The notes under the pieces: model-generated | The model's input: only the letters and a program-made list of their open reading frames with translations | The model's database searches: none | What the model was told of the DNA's origin: nothing | Shown here: piece by piece, positions 44,931 through 53,976 of the stretch | Position numbering within the stretch: the stretch's first letter is position 1 | Layout: every line of letters starts with the position of its first letter | Made by a program: the position numbers and the translations under genes | Source of the DNA: Collinsella sp. | GTDB lineage: Bacteria > Actinomycetota > Coriobacteriia > Coriobacteriales > Coriobacteriaceae | Assembly (NCBI GenBank): GCA_019413925.1 | Contig: DXMY01000028.1 | Span: forward strand, 16,695-80,694 | Direction of reading: 5' to 3' | Length of the DNA stretch: 64,000 nt

Positions 44931-46331
44931 TTATGCCTCCGCGCGGAGCGGCGCGAAGCTGGCGGTACCGCCCTCGATAACGCTCAGATAGGCACGGCCC
45001 GTACGCTTGGCGGTTGAGGACTGCAGGCGCTCGATCTCTTCCTCGAGGATCTGATTGACGCGCTCGTGACGACGATTTTCCATAATGCCGGCGGCAATAG
45101 CCTCGGCCCGCTCAATGCTCTCGCGCGAGATACGGGCGGTATCCTCGGGGAACACAGCGCTGTGACGGCCGACATAGGCGGGGGCAGCAGGCTGAGGGGC
45201 AGCGACGGGAGCGGGGGCTGCAACAGGAGCGGGCTCGTCAATCTCATCCAGAATCGCGGTGGCGGCGGCCCACATGTCCTCGTGGCCCGAGTAATCGGCC
45301 ATGGGAACATCAACCTCGAGCGAGGCGTCCGGAAGGTCTCCGGTGTCGATGCGATCTTGGGCATCAATCGATGCGGTGATGGCTGCAGGCTCATCGAGGT
45401 CATCGAGATCGATGTCCGTGGCACCGGAGATGATAGGCATGCTGGCGAGGTTTGCATTGTACGGCGCAGCCTCAGCCGCCTGCTGCTGGGCAGGAGCGCC
45501 CCAAAGCGAGCTCTCGGCGGCACGGCGGGCGGCAACGGCCTCCTCGTCCGCGGTCATGGCTTCATCAACGTACAAATTATCGGCAAAAGCGTTCGCGTCC
45601 GCTGAGGTAGCGCTGTAAGCGTTATTGGCTGCCGCGTTGGCGACGAGTGCCACGAAAGCCGCCGTGCTGCCCGCAGGGGCGGCCTGGGAGCCAGACACGG
45701 CGCGTGCCGCGGCGGCGATGTCGTCGCGATTGAAGGAGCCGGTCTGCCCGCCGTTGGTGAGCTCGTCGATGGCGACTTGATAGACGTCGCGCGAGTGTGC
45801 AGGGTCGCAGCTCACCGGCGAATCGTCGTCGAGCATACTGTCGATCATGGACCAAGCCTCGTCCTCGTCCATGGCATCTGCGGCTCGAGCGATGGTAGGG
45901 ACACCATCATCGGCATGACGGCGCTGGAACGCACCAGTCAGGCCGGAAAGGAATGCCGAGGTAGACTGCTCCGACTGAGCCTGAGAAGCAGAAGCCGCAG
46001 CGTAAGGAGTCGCATCCTGCTGCTGGGCTGGAATCGAGGCGGTCTTGAACTCGCTTTGATGCTGATTGAGATTGGCGGCACCGCCCATGGCATCGGGCTG
46101 GAACAGACGCTCTTCACGCTGCGCACGGTACTCGGAGATACCCAGCGAAGCGGCATAGATACCCACGCCCGCCACCGCGCCCACGGCGAAGGGAACCGCA
46201 CCCGCCACGACCGTCTCATTCACCGACGAAAACGGCAGCGTCGCGGCATACATAACCACGGGAGCGGCAAGGCCGATCCCGCACGAAAGTCCGGCAAGGA
46301 CTGCTCGTTGTGTTGCATCAGAAGAAGCCAT
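44931..46331 (-). CDS. Hypothetical membrane protein with long Ala/Asp-rich cytoplasmic region
   Basis: About 466 residues from the ATG at 46331, with GGGGAG upstream; a longer start at 46358 is less likely. Two hydrophobic helices occur near residues 10-65 (LAGLSCGIGLAAPVVMYAA and VAGAVPFAVGAVAGVGIYAA). A long Ala/Asp/Glu/Gln-rich disordered region follows, then a conserved-looking helix near residues 400-450 (SRESIERAEAIAAGIMENRR, NQILEEEIERLQ). No family is recognised. It is probably co-transcribed with VanZ. The organisation suggests a membrane-anchored cytoplasmic adaptor. Confidence 0.6.
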   Translation of the reverse strand: MASSDATQRAVLAGLSCGIGLAAPVVMYAATLPFSSVNETVVAGAVPFAVGAVAGVGIYAASLGISEYRAQREERLFQPDAMGGAANLNQHQSEFKTASIPAQQQDATPYAAASASQAQSEQSTSAFLSGLTGAFQRRHADDGVPTIARAADAMDEDEAWSMIDSMLDDDSPVSCDPAHSRDVYQVAIDELTNGGQTGSFNRDDIAAAARAVSGSQAAPAGSTAAFVALVANAAANNAYSATSADANAFADNLYVDEAMTADEEAVAARRAAESSLWGAPAQQQAAEAAPYNANLASMPIISGATDIDLDDLDEPAAITASIDAQDRIDTGDLPDASLEVDVPMADYSGHEDMWAAATAILDEIDEPAPVAAPAPVAAPQPAAPAYVGRHSAVFPEDTARISRESIERAEAIAAGIMENRRHERVNQILEEEIERLQSSTAKRTGRAYLSVIEGGTASFAPLRAEA

Positions 46332-46575
46332 GAGCTCTCCCCATCTTCCAGCACCCAAATCGCATCATTTAGTTGGCTGCGCGAGAGAAGATGAAGCGGG
46401 GCTATGCCCCAAAGCAACGGTATATGGTTCGTTTCATCTGCGTTTTCCGTCGCGAAGCTTAAAAGCTATTATGCGAAACCGCCCCGTCGATTGCAAGCGA
46501 CGATGTCGGATTGAAACGGGAAACCTGCTGCTCGTCGGTCTTATGGTTAAAAATAAGCGCGGAGCGGCGATATGG
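46332..46575. other. Intergenic region upstream of the Ala-rich membrane protein
   Basis: About 245 bases between the divergent start at 46331 and the rho terminator. It must hold the promoter of the minus-strand gene, but no convincing box pair is seen. Confidence 0.3.
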
Positions 46576-46609
46576 AAAAGGGCCGAGGCTCAAAGCCCCG
46601 ACCCTTTTT
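46576..46609 (-). terminator. rho terminator
   Basis: Stem AGGGTCGGGGC with GCCTCGGCCCT (G-U pairs) around TTTGA, then TTTT on the minus strand, 36 bases after the rho stop codon. Confidence 0.85.
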
Positions 46610-46644
46610 CGCATTGATGGCTATCGCTGCGTGTGGATGACAAC

Positions 46645-49218
46645 CTAGAACGTCTGCTCGTAGTCGCTGTGCTTTTTGGCCGAACGCACCAGGAACTCCT
46701 GGTTGGTGTTGGTGCCCTTAAGACCCTTGATAAACGATGCGGCTGCGCGCTCGGTGTTGTTCATGCCGGCAAGAATGCGACGCAGGCCAAAGACAAACGG
46801 ACGCATCTGCTCGTCAACCAACAGGTCCTCGTTACGCGTACCGGAGGCAACGGGGTCGATAGCCGGGAAGATGCGGCGGTCGGCCAGGTCGCGGTCGAGC
46901 TTGAGCTCCATGTTGCCGGTGCCCTTGAACTCCTCAAAGATGACCTCGTCCATCTTGGAACCGGTGTCGATGAGGGCAGAGGCCAGGATGGTGAGCGAAC
47001 CACCGTTCTCGATATTACGGGCTGCGCCCAGGAAGCGCTTGGGCGGATACAGGGCCGCCGAATCGACGCCGCCCGAAAGGATACGGCCCGAAGCGGGCGC
47101 CGCCAGGTTGTAGGCGCGGGCAAGACGCGTGATGGAGTCGAGCACCACCACGACATCGCCGCCCAGCTCCACGATGCGCTTGGCACGCTCGATGACGAGC
47201 TCGGCCACGCGGGTGTGGTTGTCGGCGGGCATATCGAAGGTCGAGGCCACGACCTCGCCCTTGATGGAGCGCTGCATATCGGTGACCTCTTCGGGGCGCT
47301 CGTCGACGAGCAGGCAGATGAGGTGCACCTCGGGGTTATTGATCGAGATGGACTGGCAGATCTTCTTGAGGATCGTGGTCTTGCCGGCCTTGGGCGGCGA
47401 CACGATCAGGCCGCGCTGGCCCTTGCCGATCGGCGACACGATATCGATGGCGCGACCGGTGATGGAGTCCTTGCCGTGCTCCATACGCAGCGGCTCGTTG
47501 GGATAGACCGGGGTCAGATCGCCGAACTTGGGGCGGTTGCGGATCTGCTCGGGATCCAGGCCGTTGACGGTCGTGATCTTGGCGAGGCCGGCGCGCTTGT
47601 CGCCGCCGCGCGAGGGGCGCAGAGAGCCCTCGATGACATCGCCCGTGCGCAGGCGCGCGGAGCGGATGAGGTAAGCCGGAACGAAGGCGTCGTCGTTGGA
47701 CTTCATATAGCCATGGGCATGGATGATGCCGGAGCTGTCCGGACGAATCTGCAGGATACCCTTAATGTCGCGGAAGCCCTCGGCCTTCGCGGCGGTGGCG
47801 TAGATCTCCTCGACGAGCTCAGCCTTCTTTTTGCCGGTCGTCTCGATCTCGAACTCTTTTGCCTTCTCGCGCAGCTCGGCGACCTTCATGGCCGCAAGCT
47901 CCTCGCGCGAAAGCGTGGGCTCGGTGGGGGCGGCGTTACGTTCCTTGTTGCGCTGCTTGCGGTCGCGCTGGCGGTTGCGGCGGTCGTTGTTGCGATCGTC
48001 CTTGCGCTCGTTGCGCTCGTCGTTGCGCTTGTGCTGGCGACGGTTGGGACGAGTGCCGTCTTCGCCCTCGGCGGGCGCGGCGCCATCGGTTGCGGCGGCG
48101 TCAACATTGGCCGCAGCGGCGTCATTGGCCTCGGCGCCGGTATCGACCTGCGCTTCGACGCCAGCCTGCTGCTCGGCGGCCTTGGCCTTAGCGGACTTCT
48201 TACGGCCGCGCTTGGGTTTCTCGGACGCAGGCTGTTCGACGTCCTGGGGCTCGGCGGCATCAGTCGATGCATCGGCGGTCGTCTCGGCGGAATCCTCGGA
48301 CGCACCCTTCTTGGCAGCCTTGGCCTTGGACGTGCGCTTAGCAGCAGTACGATGGCTGCGACCAGGACGGACGTCGGCGGGCTCGACATCGGCGGGAGCG
48401 GCCTCGGAAGTCGTAGCATCCTGGACGGGTGCATCGGCAGCGGTTGCAGACTCGGCGGTCGCCGCAGCATCCCGAGCGGCTGCAGCTGCGGCTGCGGCCT
48501 TCTCTGCCTCGACGAAGGCCTTGGGCTTGCGACCGCGACGGTGCGGGCGCAAAGCCGGATCGACAACGGGAACATCGCTGGCCTCGACAGGCGCAGCGGG
48601 CTCAGCAGGCGATGTGCCCTCCCCTGCCGCGGAACGGACCGAAGCCTCAGTGAGCTCGGGGGTTACCTGTTCAGCAACCTGCTCGGCCTTAGCAGCCGTG
48701 CGACGGCGTGTGCGCGGTACCGGCTTCTCGGTCGGCTGGTCGGCGACAGGAGTCTCGGTGGCGGCAGACGTCTCGGGCACAGACGGAGCTGCAAGCTCGG
48801 TCAGAGCCGCGGCCTCGCGCTCGGCAGCACGACGGCGGGCGCGCACCACCTGAGCCTCGCTAATCTGCGCCAACGCACGTGCCTGCGCGACCTCATCGGA
48901 AATCGGCGCCGAGGAGTCAGCCGCAACGGTGCGCTTGGCGCGAGTCGTGCGCGTGGTGCGGCGCTTGGGCTTGGCGACCTCCTCGCCGTCAGCGGCAGAC
49001 TTGGCCGTGCGGCGCGTGCGCTTGGGCTTTGCCGGAGCAGCCTCCTCACCAGTTGCAGGCACGGCCTTCTCAGCCGTTGCAGGCATAGGCGTCGAAGCAG
49101 CCTTAGGCGTCTCAGGAGCCGAGGCTTGCGCGGGCGCCGCGACCTGGTCCGACGCAACCGGTGCAGCGGGAGCGGCCTGCGTCGTCGTTATTTCGTTTTC
49201 TTGCTGTTGATCAGACAC
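46645..49218 (-). CDS. rho: Transcription termination factor Rho with long disordered N-terminal region
   Basis: 857 residues; a typical Rho has about 420. The first 430 residues are Ala/Thr/Pro/Arg-rich, repetitive and disordered. After that come the Rho N-terminal helical domain (KVAELREKAKEFEIE), the RNA-binding OSB domain (GILQIRPDSSGIIHAHGYM), Walker A SPPKAGKTT, Walker B VVVVLDSITRLARAYN and the R-loop region. All catalytic elements look intact. Long insertions are common in actinobacterial and Bacteroidetes Rho, where disordered regions may drive condensation. The gene is monocistronic with its own terminator. A 150-bp AT-rich leader precedes it. Confidence 0.94.
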   Translation of the reverse strand: MSDQQQENEITTTQAAPAAPVASDQVAAPAQASAPETPKAASTPMPATAEKAVPATGEEAAPAKPKRTRRTAKSAADGEEVAKPKRRTTRTTRAKRTVAADSSAPISDEVAQARALAQISEAQVVRARRRAAEREAAALTELAAPSVPETSAATETPVADQPTEKPVPRTRRRTAAKAEQVAEQVTPELTEASVRSAAGEGTSPAEPAAPVEASDVPVVDPALRPHRRGRKPKAFVEAEKAAAAAAAARDAAATAESATAADAPVQDATTSEAAPADVEPADVRPGRSHRTAAKRTSKAKAAKKGASEDSAETTADASTDAAEPQDVEQPASEKPKRGRKKSAKAKAAEQQAGVEAQVDTGAEANDAAAANVDAAATDGAAPAEGEDGTRPNRRQHKRNDERNERKDDRNNDRRNRQRDRKQRNKERNAAPTEPTLSREELAAMKVAELREKAKEFEIETTGKKKAELVEEIYATAAKAEGFRDIKGILQIRPDSSGIIHAHGYMKSNDDAFVPAYLIRSARLRTGDVIEGSLRPSRGGDKRAGLAKITTVNGLDPEQIRNRPKFGDLTPVYPNEPLRMEHGKDSITGRAIDIVSPIGKGQRGLIVSPPKAGKTTILKKICQSISINNPEVHLICLLVDERPEEVTDMQRSIKGEVVASTFDMPADNHTRVAELVIERAKRIVELGGDVVVVLDSITRLARAYNLAAPASGRILSGGVDSAALYPPKRFLGAARNIENGGSLTILASALIDTGSKMDEVIFEEFKGTGNMELKLDRDLADRRIFPAIDPVASGTRNEDLLVDEQMRPFVFGLRRILAGMNNTERAAASFIKGLKGTNTNQEFLVRSAKKHSDYEQTF

Positions 49219-49397
49219 AGTGTTTGCTCAACTTTCTTTTCAAGCCCTGTGATCACATGCTCCCTGCATAAACCTTCAGGGCGGTTAAACAGTCTAGTTC
49301 CGTTCGAAACGACGGACATCATTGATCTGTATCGAGATGATTGCGTCAACTACGCAGCGTTAGTGTAACACAACCGCCGCCACCTGCAACTTAGTCA
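49219..49397 (-). promoter_or_regulatory. rho leader region
   Basis: About 180 bases between the rho start and the first intergenic repeat. No strong promoter boxes are visible. Rho leaders are often autoregulated. Confidence 0.3.
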
Positions 49398-49411
49398 TTG
49401 GGGACGTTCTT
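49398..49411 (-). repeat. Core of an intergenic repeat, also found at 57593
   Basis: A 14-base core AAGAACGTCCCCAA is shared exactly with 57593-57606. It sits within partial direct repeats of CAGTCAT-like sequence. Probably a small REP-like element. Confidence 0.5.
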
Positions 49412-49545
49412 AAACGCCCAGTCATCAGGGACACCCCTCCTCAAAAGCGCCTTGAAATGTCGCGCCAGAGGAGTGAAGCCGTGGCACCCGGAATAGCCGC
49501 GCCACGAATCGCGCCCATCTACTACGTTTGCACCCGAGCCCCTGA

Positions 49546-49616
49546 CCATACCCTTGTTTTTTCATAAACAACGAGTCCGCTACCTGCGGTTTTAATATCG
49601 TACTTTTCGGCATGGT
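49546..49616 (+). repeat. 71-bp intergenic repeat, copy 1
   Basis: It starts CCATACCC and ends CATGGT, so the ends are partly inverted. Inside, CCGCTACCTGCGGTTTTA gives a small hairpin with T4. It is the same length and orientation as the copy at 49773, 227 bases away, but diverged. Frames through this area are shadows. Confidence 0.55.
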
Positions 49617-49772
49617 TCGGGATATGCGTCCAAACGTAGGAGATGAGCACGATTCGCGGCGGACGGTATCCCGCCACCCCTCCGCGAGACAAAAATGATC
49701 CATTTTCCTCCGTCCCCAAGGGACAATTTTCAAAACTACGCCGGATTACGGGGCCAGAATGCTGCAAGCCAA

Positions 49773-49843
49773 CCATACCCTGCATTTTCAAGAAACAATA
49801 AACCGTCTAGCTGCGGTTTTATTTTCACTGCTGTCGCTATGGT
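49773..49843 (+). repeat. 71-bp intergenic repeat, copy 2
   Basis: It starts CCATACCC and ends TATGGT and contains CCGTCTAGCTGCGGTTTTA at the equivalent position. Together the two repeats fill most of the 790-bp rho-argS gap. Confidence 0.55.
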
Positions 49844-49927
49844 CGCCAGGCAGCGATTCAGCCCCGTAAACCGGTATAGTTGCTTTTTGGTAGCATTTTC
49901 CAACACGCCTAAAAGCCCCGCCAAACG

Positions 49928-49961
49928 AAAAAAGCCCGACCTCCGCATGGAGATCGGGCTT
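49928..49961 (-). terminator. argS terminator
   Basis: Arms AAGCCCGATCTCC and GGAGGTCGGGCTT (one G-U pair) with a 4-base loop, then TTTTTT overall on the minus strand, 47 bases past the argS stop. Confidence 0.92.
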
Positions 49962-50007
49962 ATAGGGTTCAGCAAAGCCGAACCTACACGGTCAAATGAC
50001 CCGTAGC

Positions 50008-51861
50008 TTACATCTGCTCAGGCGCGGAAACGCCAACAAGGGTGAGCACCAGGGCGAGCGTCACGCGGACGGCATCGCAAGCGGCCAGACGGGCACGCGA
50101 AAGCTCGGGGTCGACGGGACGGCCCTCGCTCGGCAGCACCTGGCAGGCAGCATAGAAGCTGTGGAAGTCACCAGCGAGTTCCTCGGCAAAGTGCGTCAGA
50201 CGGAACGGGGCGCGGTCGCGAGCGCAGCTGGCAATCAGGTCGGTAAGCTCGTTGAGCTTGCGCGAAAGGGCGAGCTCGGTCGGGTCGGTCAGCAGCGAGT
50301 AATCAACGTTCTCGCCGATGGCCTTGGCGGCGACGGCCTTCATACCCATCTCGTCAGCCTGCTCGGGCGTAACGTCGGCGGCACGGCGCAGGATGGAGCA
50401 TACGCGGGCGTGAGCATACTGCACGTAATAGACCGGGTTGGAGTTGTCGCGCTTCTTGACGGCCTCGATATCGAAGTCGACCATCTGGTTGGAGCTCTTG
50501 GAGATAAGCGTGTAACGGGCAGCGTCGGAGCCGACCTCGTCGACGAGCTCCTGCAGGGTCACCATGGTGCCCTTACGCTTGGACATACGGACGGGCTTGC
50601 CGTTGCGCAGCAGGTTGACGAGCTGGCCCAGTAGAACCTCAAACTTGCCGGGGTAACCCAGAGCGTCGCAGACGCAGCGGACGCGCTCGATGTAGCCGTG
50701 GTGGTCGGCGCCCCAGATGTCGATGACGTGGTCGACGCGCTGGAACTTATCCCAGTGATAGGCAACGTCGGAGGCGAAGTAGGTGTACTCACCGTCGGAC
50801 TTGATCAGGACGCGGTCCTTATCATCGCCCAAGTCGGTGGAGCGGAACCACAGGGCGCCGTCCTTGGTGTAGAGGTAGCCCATCTTGTCGAGCTTCTCAA
50901 AAGCGCGGTCGACGGCAGAGGTACCGGCGGTCTCGCCCTCGGTGTCCTTCACGTACAGCGAACGCTCGGAGTACCAACGATCGAAGTCGCAATTGACGGC
51001 GTGGCAGAGGTCGCGCATGTTGTCGACCATCTTTACGTAGCCGCGCTCGCGGAAGCTCTCCATGCGCTCCTGAGGATCGGCGTCGACCCACTTATCGCCG
51101 TCGGTGCGCCAGAACTCGGCAGCCTCGTCGATGATGTAGTCGCCGCCGTAGGAGTCCTTGCCCAGAGTCTCGGCAAAGTTGTCCTGATACGGATGGGTCT
51201 CGGGGTGCTCGTCGTTCTCGTCGGCAACAAAGGCGTCGCGGTCGGCGATCAGCAGCTTGTGAGCCTCGTCGATATCAACGCCCTGCTTGGCGATGATGTC
51301 GGCAAGCTGCATATAGCGCGTGCTGATGGAGTTGCCGAAGGTGTTCATCTGAGAGCCGTGATCGTTGATGTAGAACTCACGCTGGATGTCGTAACCGGCG
51401 TGGTCCATAACACGGCAGAGCGAGTCGCCCAGCGCGGCCCAGCGGCCATGGCCGATGTGCATGGGGCCGACGGGGTTGGCGGAAACGAACTCGACCTGGG
51501 TCTTCAGGCCACCACCAACGTTGGACTTAGCGAAGTCCATGCCCTTCTCGCGAGCCTCGCCAAAGATGGCATTCTTGACGGCGACGGAGAGGTAGAAGTT
51601 GATGAAGCCGGGGCCTGCGATCTCGACCTTCTCGATCGCGGGGTCCTCGGGCATATGGGCAACAATGGCCTCGGCGATCTTACGCGGGGCGCAGTGGGCC
51701 AGCTTGGCGGACTTCAGGGCCATGGTAGAGGTCCACTCGCCATGAGAAGTATCAGCCGGTCGCTCGATAGCGCAATCGTCAAGTTCAAATGCGGAAAGGT
51801 CGCCGGCCTCCTGGGCCGCAGCAAGCGCAGCGCGTACCAGCTCTTCAATCTTCTCGGGCAT
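50008..51861 (-). CDS. argS: Arginyl-tRNA synthetase
   Basis: 617 residues from the ATG at 51861, just after AAGGAGG. Class I synthetase motifs: NPVGPMHIGHGRWA (HIGH) near residue 125 and VRMSKRKGTMVTL (KMSK). The N-terminal Add1 domain and the C-terminal DALR anticodon-binding domain are both present. It charges tRNA-Arg. The gene is monocistronic. TGCATA-type repeats lie in the divergent gap with carD. Confidence 0.96.
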   Translation of the reverse strand: MPEKIEELVRAALAAAQEAGDLSAFELDDCAIERPADTSHGEWTSTMALKSAKLAHCAPRKIAEAIVAHMPEDPAIEKVEIAGPGFINFYLSVAVKNAIFGEAREKGMDFAKSNVGGGLKTQVEFVSANPVGPMHIGHGRWAALGDSLCRVMDHAGYDIQREFYINDHGSQMNTFGNSISTRYMQLADIIAKQGVDIDEAHKLLIADRDAFVADENDEHPETHPYQDNFAETLGKDSYGGDYIIDEAAEFWRTDGDKWVDADPQERMESFRERGYVKMVDNMRDLCHAVNCDFDRWYSERSLYVKDTEGETAGTSAVDRAFEKLDKMGYLYTKDGALWFRSTDLGDDKDRVLIKSDGEYTYFASDVAYHWDKFQRVDHVIDIWGADHHGYIERVRCVCDALGYPGKFEVLLGQLVNLLRNGKPVRMSKRKGTMVTLQELVDEVGSDAARYTLISKSSNQMVDFDIEAVKKRDNSNPVYYVQYAHARVCSILRRAADVTPEQADEMGMKAVAAKAIGENVDYSLLTDPTELALSRKLNELTDLIASCARDRAPFRLTHFAEELAGDFHSFYAACQVLPSEGRPVDPELSRARLAACDAVRVTLALVLTLVGVSAPEQM

Positions 51862-51977
51862 AGATCCTCCTTGTGTTAAAGCCCCCGAGCTCTTGGTTAC
51901 TCGTAGGGCAAAAGCCAGAGTTTGTAGCACTCTATCACAAGCGACGGGCACTGTCGCAGGGTAAAGCCAATCGATAT

Positions 51978-52138
51978 TGCATATGCACAAAATTGACTAC
52001 AGCTTGTATGGAGTCACTCAAAGATGCCGGTCTGCCTGCAGATTATGCAGGCGTTGAAAATGCATAAAGGTGTGAATGAGCTGTGTCTGTTATCGAATAC
52101 TCTTACCTATCGGAGTTGTGTGCTTTTCCTGCATAAAG
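51978..52138. promoter_or_regulatory. TGCATA-box cluster between argS and carD
   Basis: Four related elements lie here: the palindrome TGCATATGCA (51978-51987), an inverted pair TTATGCA-N11-TGCATAA (52043-52067), and TGCATAAAG (52130-52138). They may bind a regulator of argS or carD. A separate ATACGT-N4-ACGTAT palindrome (52174-52189) overlaps the likely carD promoter. Confidence 0.4.
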
Positions 52139-52203
52139 TGATGGTTTGCGCACGTCAGCGTGGTATTCTTAACATACGTAAATACGTATAAGTTGGAGGT
52201 AGC

Positions 52204-52689
52204 ATGTTCTCAATCGGTCAACACGTCATTCATCCGGGTCAGGGAGTCTGCACCGTCGTCGGCTTTAGGGACGACACGCCGCAGCCCATGTTGTTGCTCG
52301 AGACCAAGCAGGGACATGCGCAGACGATCCTCATGTACCCCGTGGCGCAGGCTGACCGTCTGCATGCCGCCATCTCCCAGCAAGATGCCGAGCACCTGTT
52401 GAGCCACTATGACGAGCTGGAGTGCGACACCTTTACCGAGCGCAACAGCTCACTTGAGGAGACGCACTTTAAGCAGCAGCTCAAGCTGGGCGCGCCCGAG
52501 ACGGTCCGCGTGGCAAAGACCATGATGCACCGCATTCGCCAGGCCGAGGAAGCTGATAAAAAGCCCAGCTCCTACTACATGCGCGTACTCAAGGAGGCCA
52601 AGCGCCGCTCCATCGAGGAGTTCGCCGTGGCCTTGGGCGTCACCGAGGAGGACGCCGAAGCTCGCCTAGCCCATGCCGCCCTCAACTAA
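52204..52689 (+). CDS. carD: CarD family transcriptional regulator
   Basis: 161 residues with a GGAGG site at the ATG. The N-terminal Tudor-like RNA-polymerase-interacting domain has FSIGQHVIHPGQGVCTVVGF. The C-terminal helical DNA-contacting domain spans residues 75-161. CarD binds the RNA polymerase beta subunit and stabilises open complexes, particularly at rRNA promoters. Its stop codon touches a REP-like repeat, and its terminator follows at 52756. Confidence 0.92.
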   Translation: MFSIGQHVIHPGQGVCTVVGFRDDTPQPMLLLETKQGHAQTILMYPVAQADRLHAAISQQDAEHLLSHYDELECDTFTERNSSLEETHFKQQLKLGAPETVRVAKTMMHRIRQAEEADKKPSSYYMRVLKEAKRRSIEEFAVALGVTEEDAEARLAHAALN

Positions 52690-52724
52690 CCTGCCAAAAA
52701 GGGACAGGTTTATTTTGGCAGGTT
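52688..52724 (+). repeat. REP-like palindromic repeat, copy A
   Basis: Arms AACCTGCCAAAA and TTTTGGCAGGTT enclose AGGGACAGGTTTA, with a second AACCTG/CAGGTT pairing option. It overlaps the carD stop codon and lies upstream of the RAYT gene at 53046. Same family as the copies at 53940 and 54709, in inverse orientation. Confidence 0.8.
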
Positions 52725-52755
52725 CTATCTGGCCAAACATCAACAAACAATCAGT

Positions 52756-52801
52756 AAATGGTCGGGTGCTCCGTTTTGTTTAAGAGCGCCCGACCATTTT
52801 T
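52756..52801 (+). terminator. carD terminator
   Basis: Arms AAATGGTCGGGTGCTC and GAGCGCCCGACCATTT (one mismatch) and a T-run, 67 bases after the carD stop and beyond repeat copy A. Confidence 0.92.
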
Positions 52802-53045
52802 CTATCGCCGCAAAAATGCGTGAAGCCCATTTGCGATGACATCACACGAGGGCCGTCCAGATCGACGTAACCAACGCCCGCATCCACAACAAGCGCGCCC
52901 GTCTTACTCAATTACCATTAAAAAGCATCAATTTGAAAACGCAATTATATTTCGGCAGGTAGCAGCTATAGTCGGTGAACTGAATCTCGACAACCGAAGC
53001 CCCCGAATGAGGTATCTTCAGCCCATCCAAGCTAAAGGAGGGGCC

Positions 53046-53804
53046 ATGCCGAGAAAACCTCGTTCAAAGTCACCAACCGGTTATTTCCACATCACGTTGC
53101 GTGGAAACGGAGGGCAATTGCTGTTTGACGATGCCGAGGACCGAATCGCCATGCTTCAGATCCTCGATGCGATCCTCCCCAAACACAATATCGAGCTTAT
53201 CGCTTGGTGCCTTATGGGAAACCACATTCATCTGCTCATCGACGATCCGGACGACCGCAAGAGCGACGCGATGCATGCGATAGCCGTATCGTATGCGGGC
53301 AGGTACAATGCGCGGACGGGGCATATCGGCCACGTGTTTCAGGAGCGGTTTTGGGATTCGCCCATTAAGTCAGAAGTATATTTACTCGAGGCAATTCGAT
53401 ACATTCATTTGAATCCACAAAAAGCGGGACTGGCAGCATACGACGAATATCCCTGGAGCAGCCATCGCGAGTATCTCATGAGTGCCAGGTCACGGCCGCA
53501 TGTTACCGGCAGCGTTGTCGGTGTTATATTCCCAACACCTCGCTCATACCTTCGGCTCATGGAAAGTACGCCGTCGCTTCCCTATCGCCCCAGCGCAACA
53601 GCCAAGGTTCGCGAGGAAGATCTATGCGAATTTGGCACGGCAATCGTGCAGAGTGTCGCAGGATGTGCTCCGACGGAACTCAAATCCGCCTCCAAGCCAC
53701 TTCGCAATGAGGCGATTCTCGCGCTTCGAAAACAAGGGCTAACGATTAAGCAGGTTCAGCTGCTGACCGGACTGGGAACATGGATTATCAAGAACGCGTC
53801 GTAG
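53046..53804 (+). CDS. RAYT, REP-associated tyrosine transposase
   Basis: About 252 residues from the ATG at 53046, after a consensus AAAGGAGG. The Y1_Tnp domain has YFHITLRGNG, the HUH motif LMGNHIHLLI near residue 60 and IRYIHLNPQKAG. The candidate nucleophilic Tyr is in VSYAGRYNARTG. A helix-turn-helix-like C-terminus (LTIKQVQLLTGLG) follows. It is flanked by inverted copies of one REP-like palindrome at 52688 and 53940, with a third at 54709. This is the expected genomic footprint of a RAYT and its substrate. It is related to the RAYT at 36718. Confidence 0.88.
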   Translation: MPRKPRSKSPTGYFHITLRGNGGQLLFDDAEDRIAMLQILDAILPKHNIELIAWCLMGNHIHLLIDDPDDRKSDAMHAIAVSYAGRYNARTGHIGHVFQERFWDSPIKSEVYLLEAIRYIHLNPQKAGLAAYDEYPWSSHREYLMSARSRPHVTGSVVGVIFPTPRSYLRLMESTPSLPYRPSATAKVREEDLCEFGTAIVQSVAGCAPTELKSASKPLRNEAILALRKQGLTIKQVQLLTGLGTWIIKNAS

Positions 53805-53892
53805 AGTCGCGTTTGCCGAGTTACGGATACGGCGAAGCGCAGCTGTCTGCCGCGAGGCGCCGCCATTCGCCAGCTTCACCATGTCAAACAGA

Positions 53893-53931
53893 AAACGCTT
53901 CCGCTGAATAACATCCAACGGAAGCGTTTTC
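53893..53931. terminator. Bidirectional hairpin after the RAYT
   Basis: Perfect 12-base arms AAAACGCTTCCG and CGGAAGCGTTTT around a 15-base loop. TTTT on both strands serves the RAYT and the convergent HD-domain gene. Confidence 0.85.
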
Positions 53932-53939
53932 CCAGATAA

Positions 53940-53976
53940 AACCTACTAAAATAAACCTGTCCCTTTTTGGCAGGTT
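53940..53976 (-). repeat. REP-like palindromic repeat, copy B
   Basis: A 37-base element with two changes from perfect symmetry in its left arm (AACCTACT). It is inverted with respect to copy A and overlaps the stop codon of the HD-domain gene. Confidence 0.8.

Noticed and set aside
46633..49368. Long plus-strand open frame antisense to rho
   Set aside because: It arises from GC-rich Ala/Arg codons of the rho extension; it has no start site and no recognisable domain.
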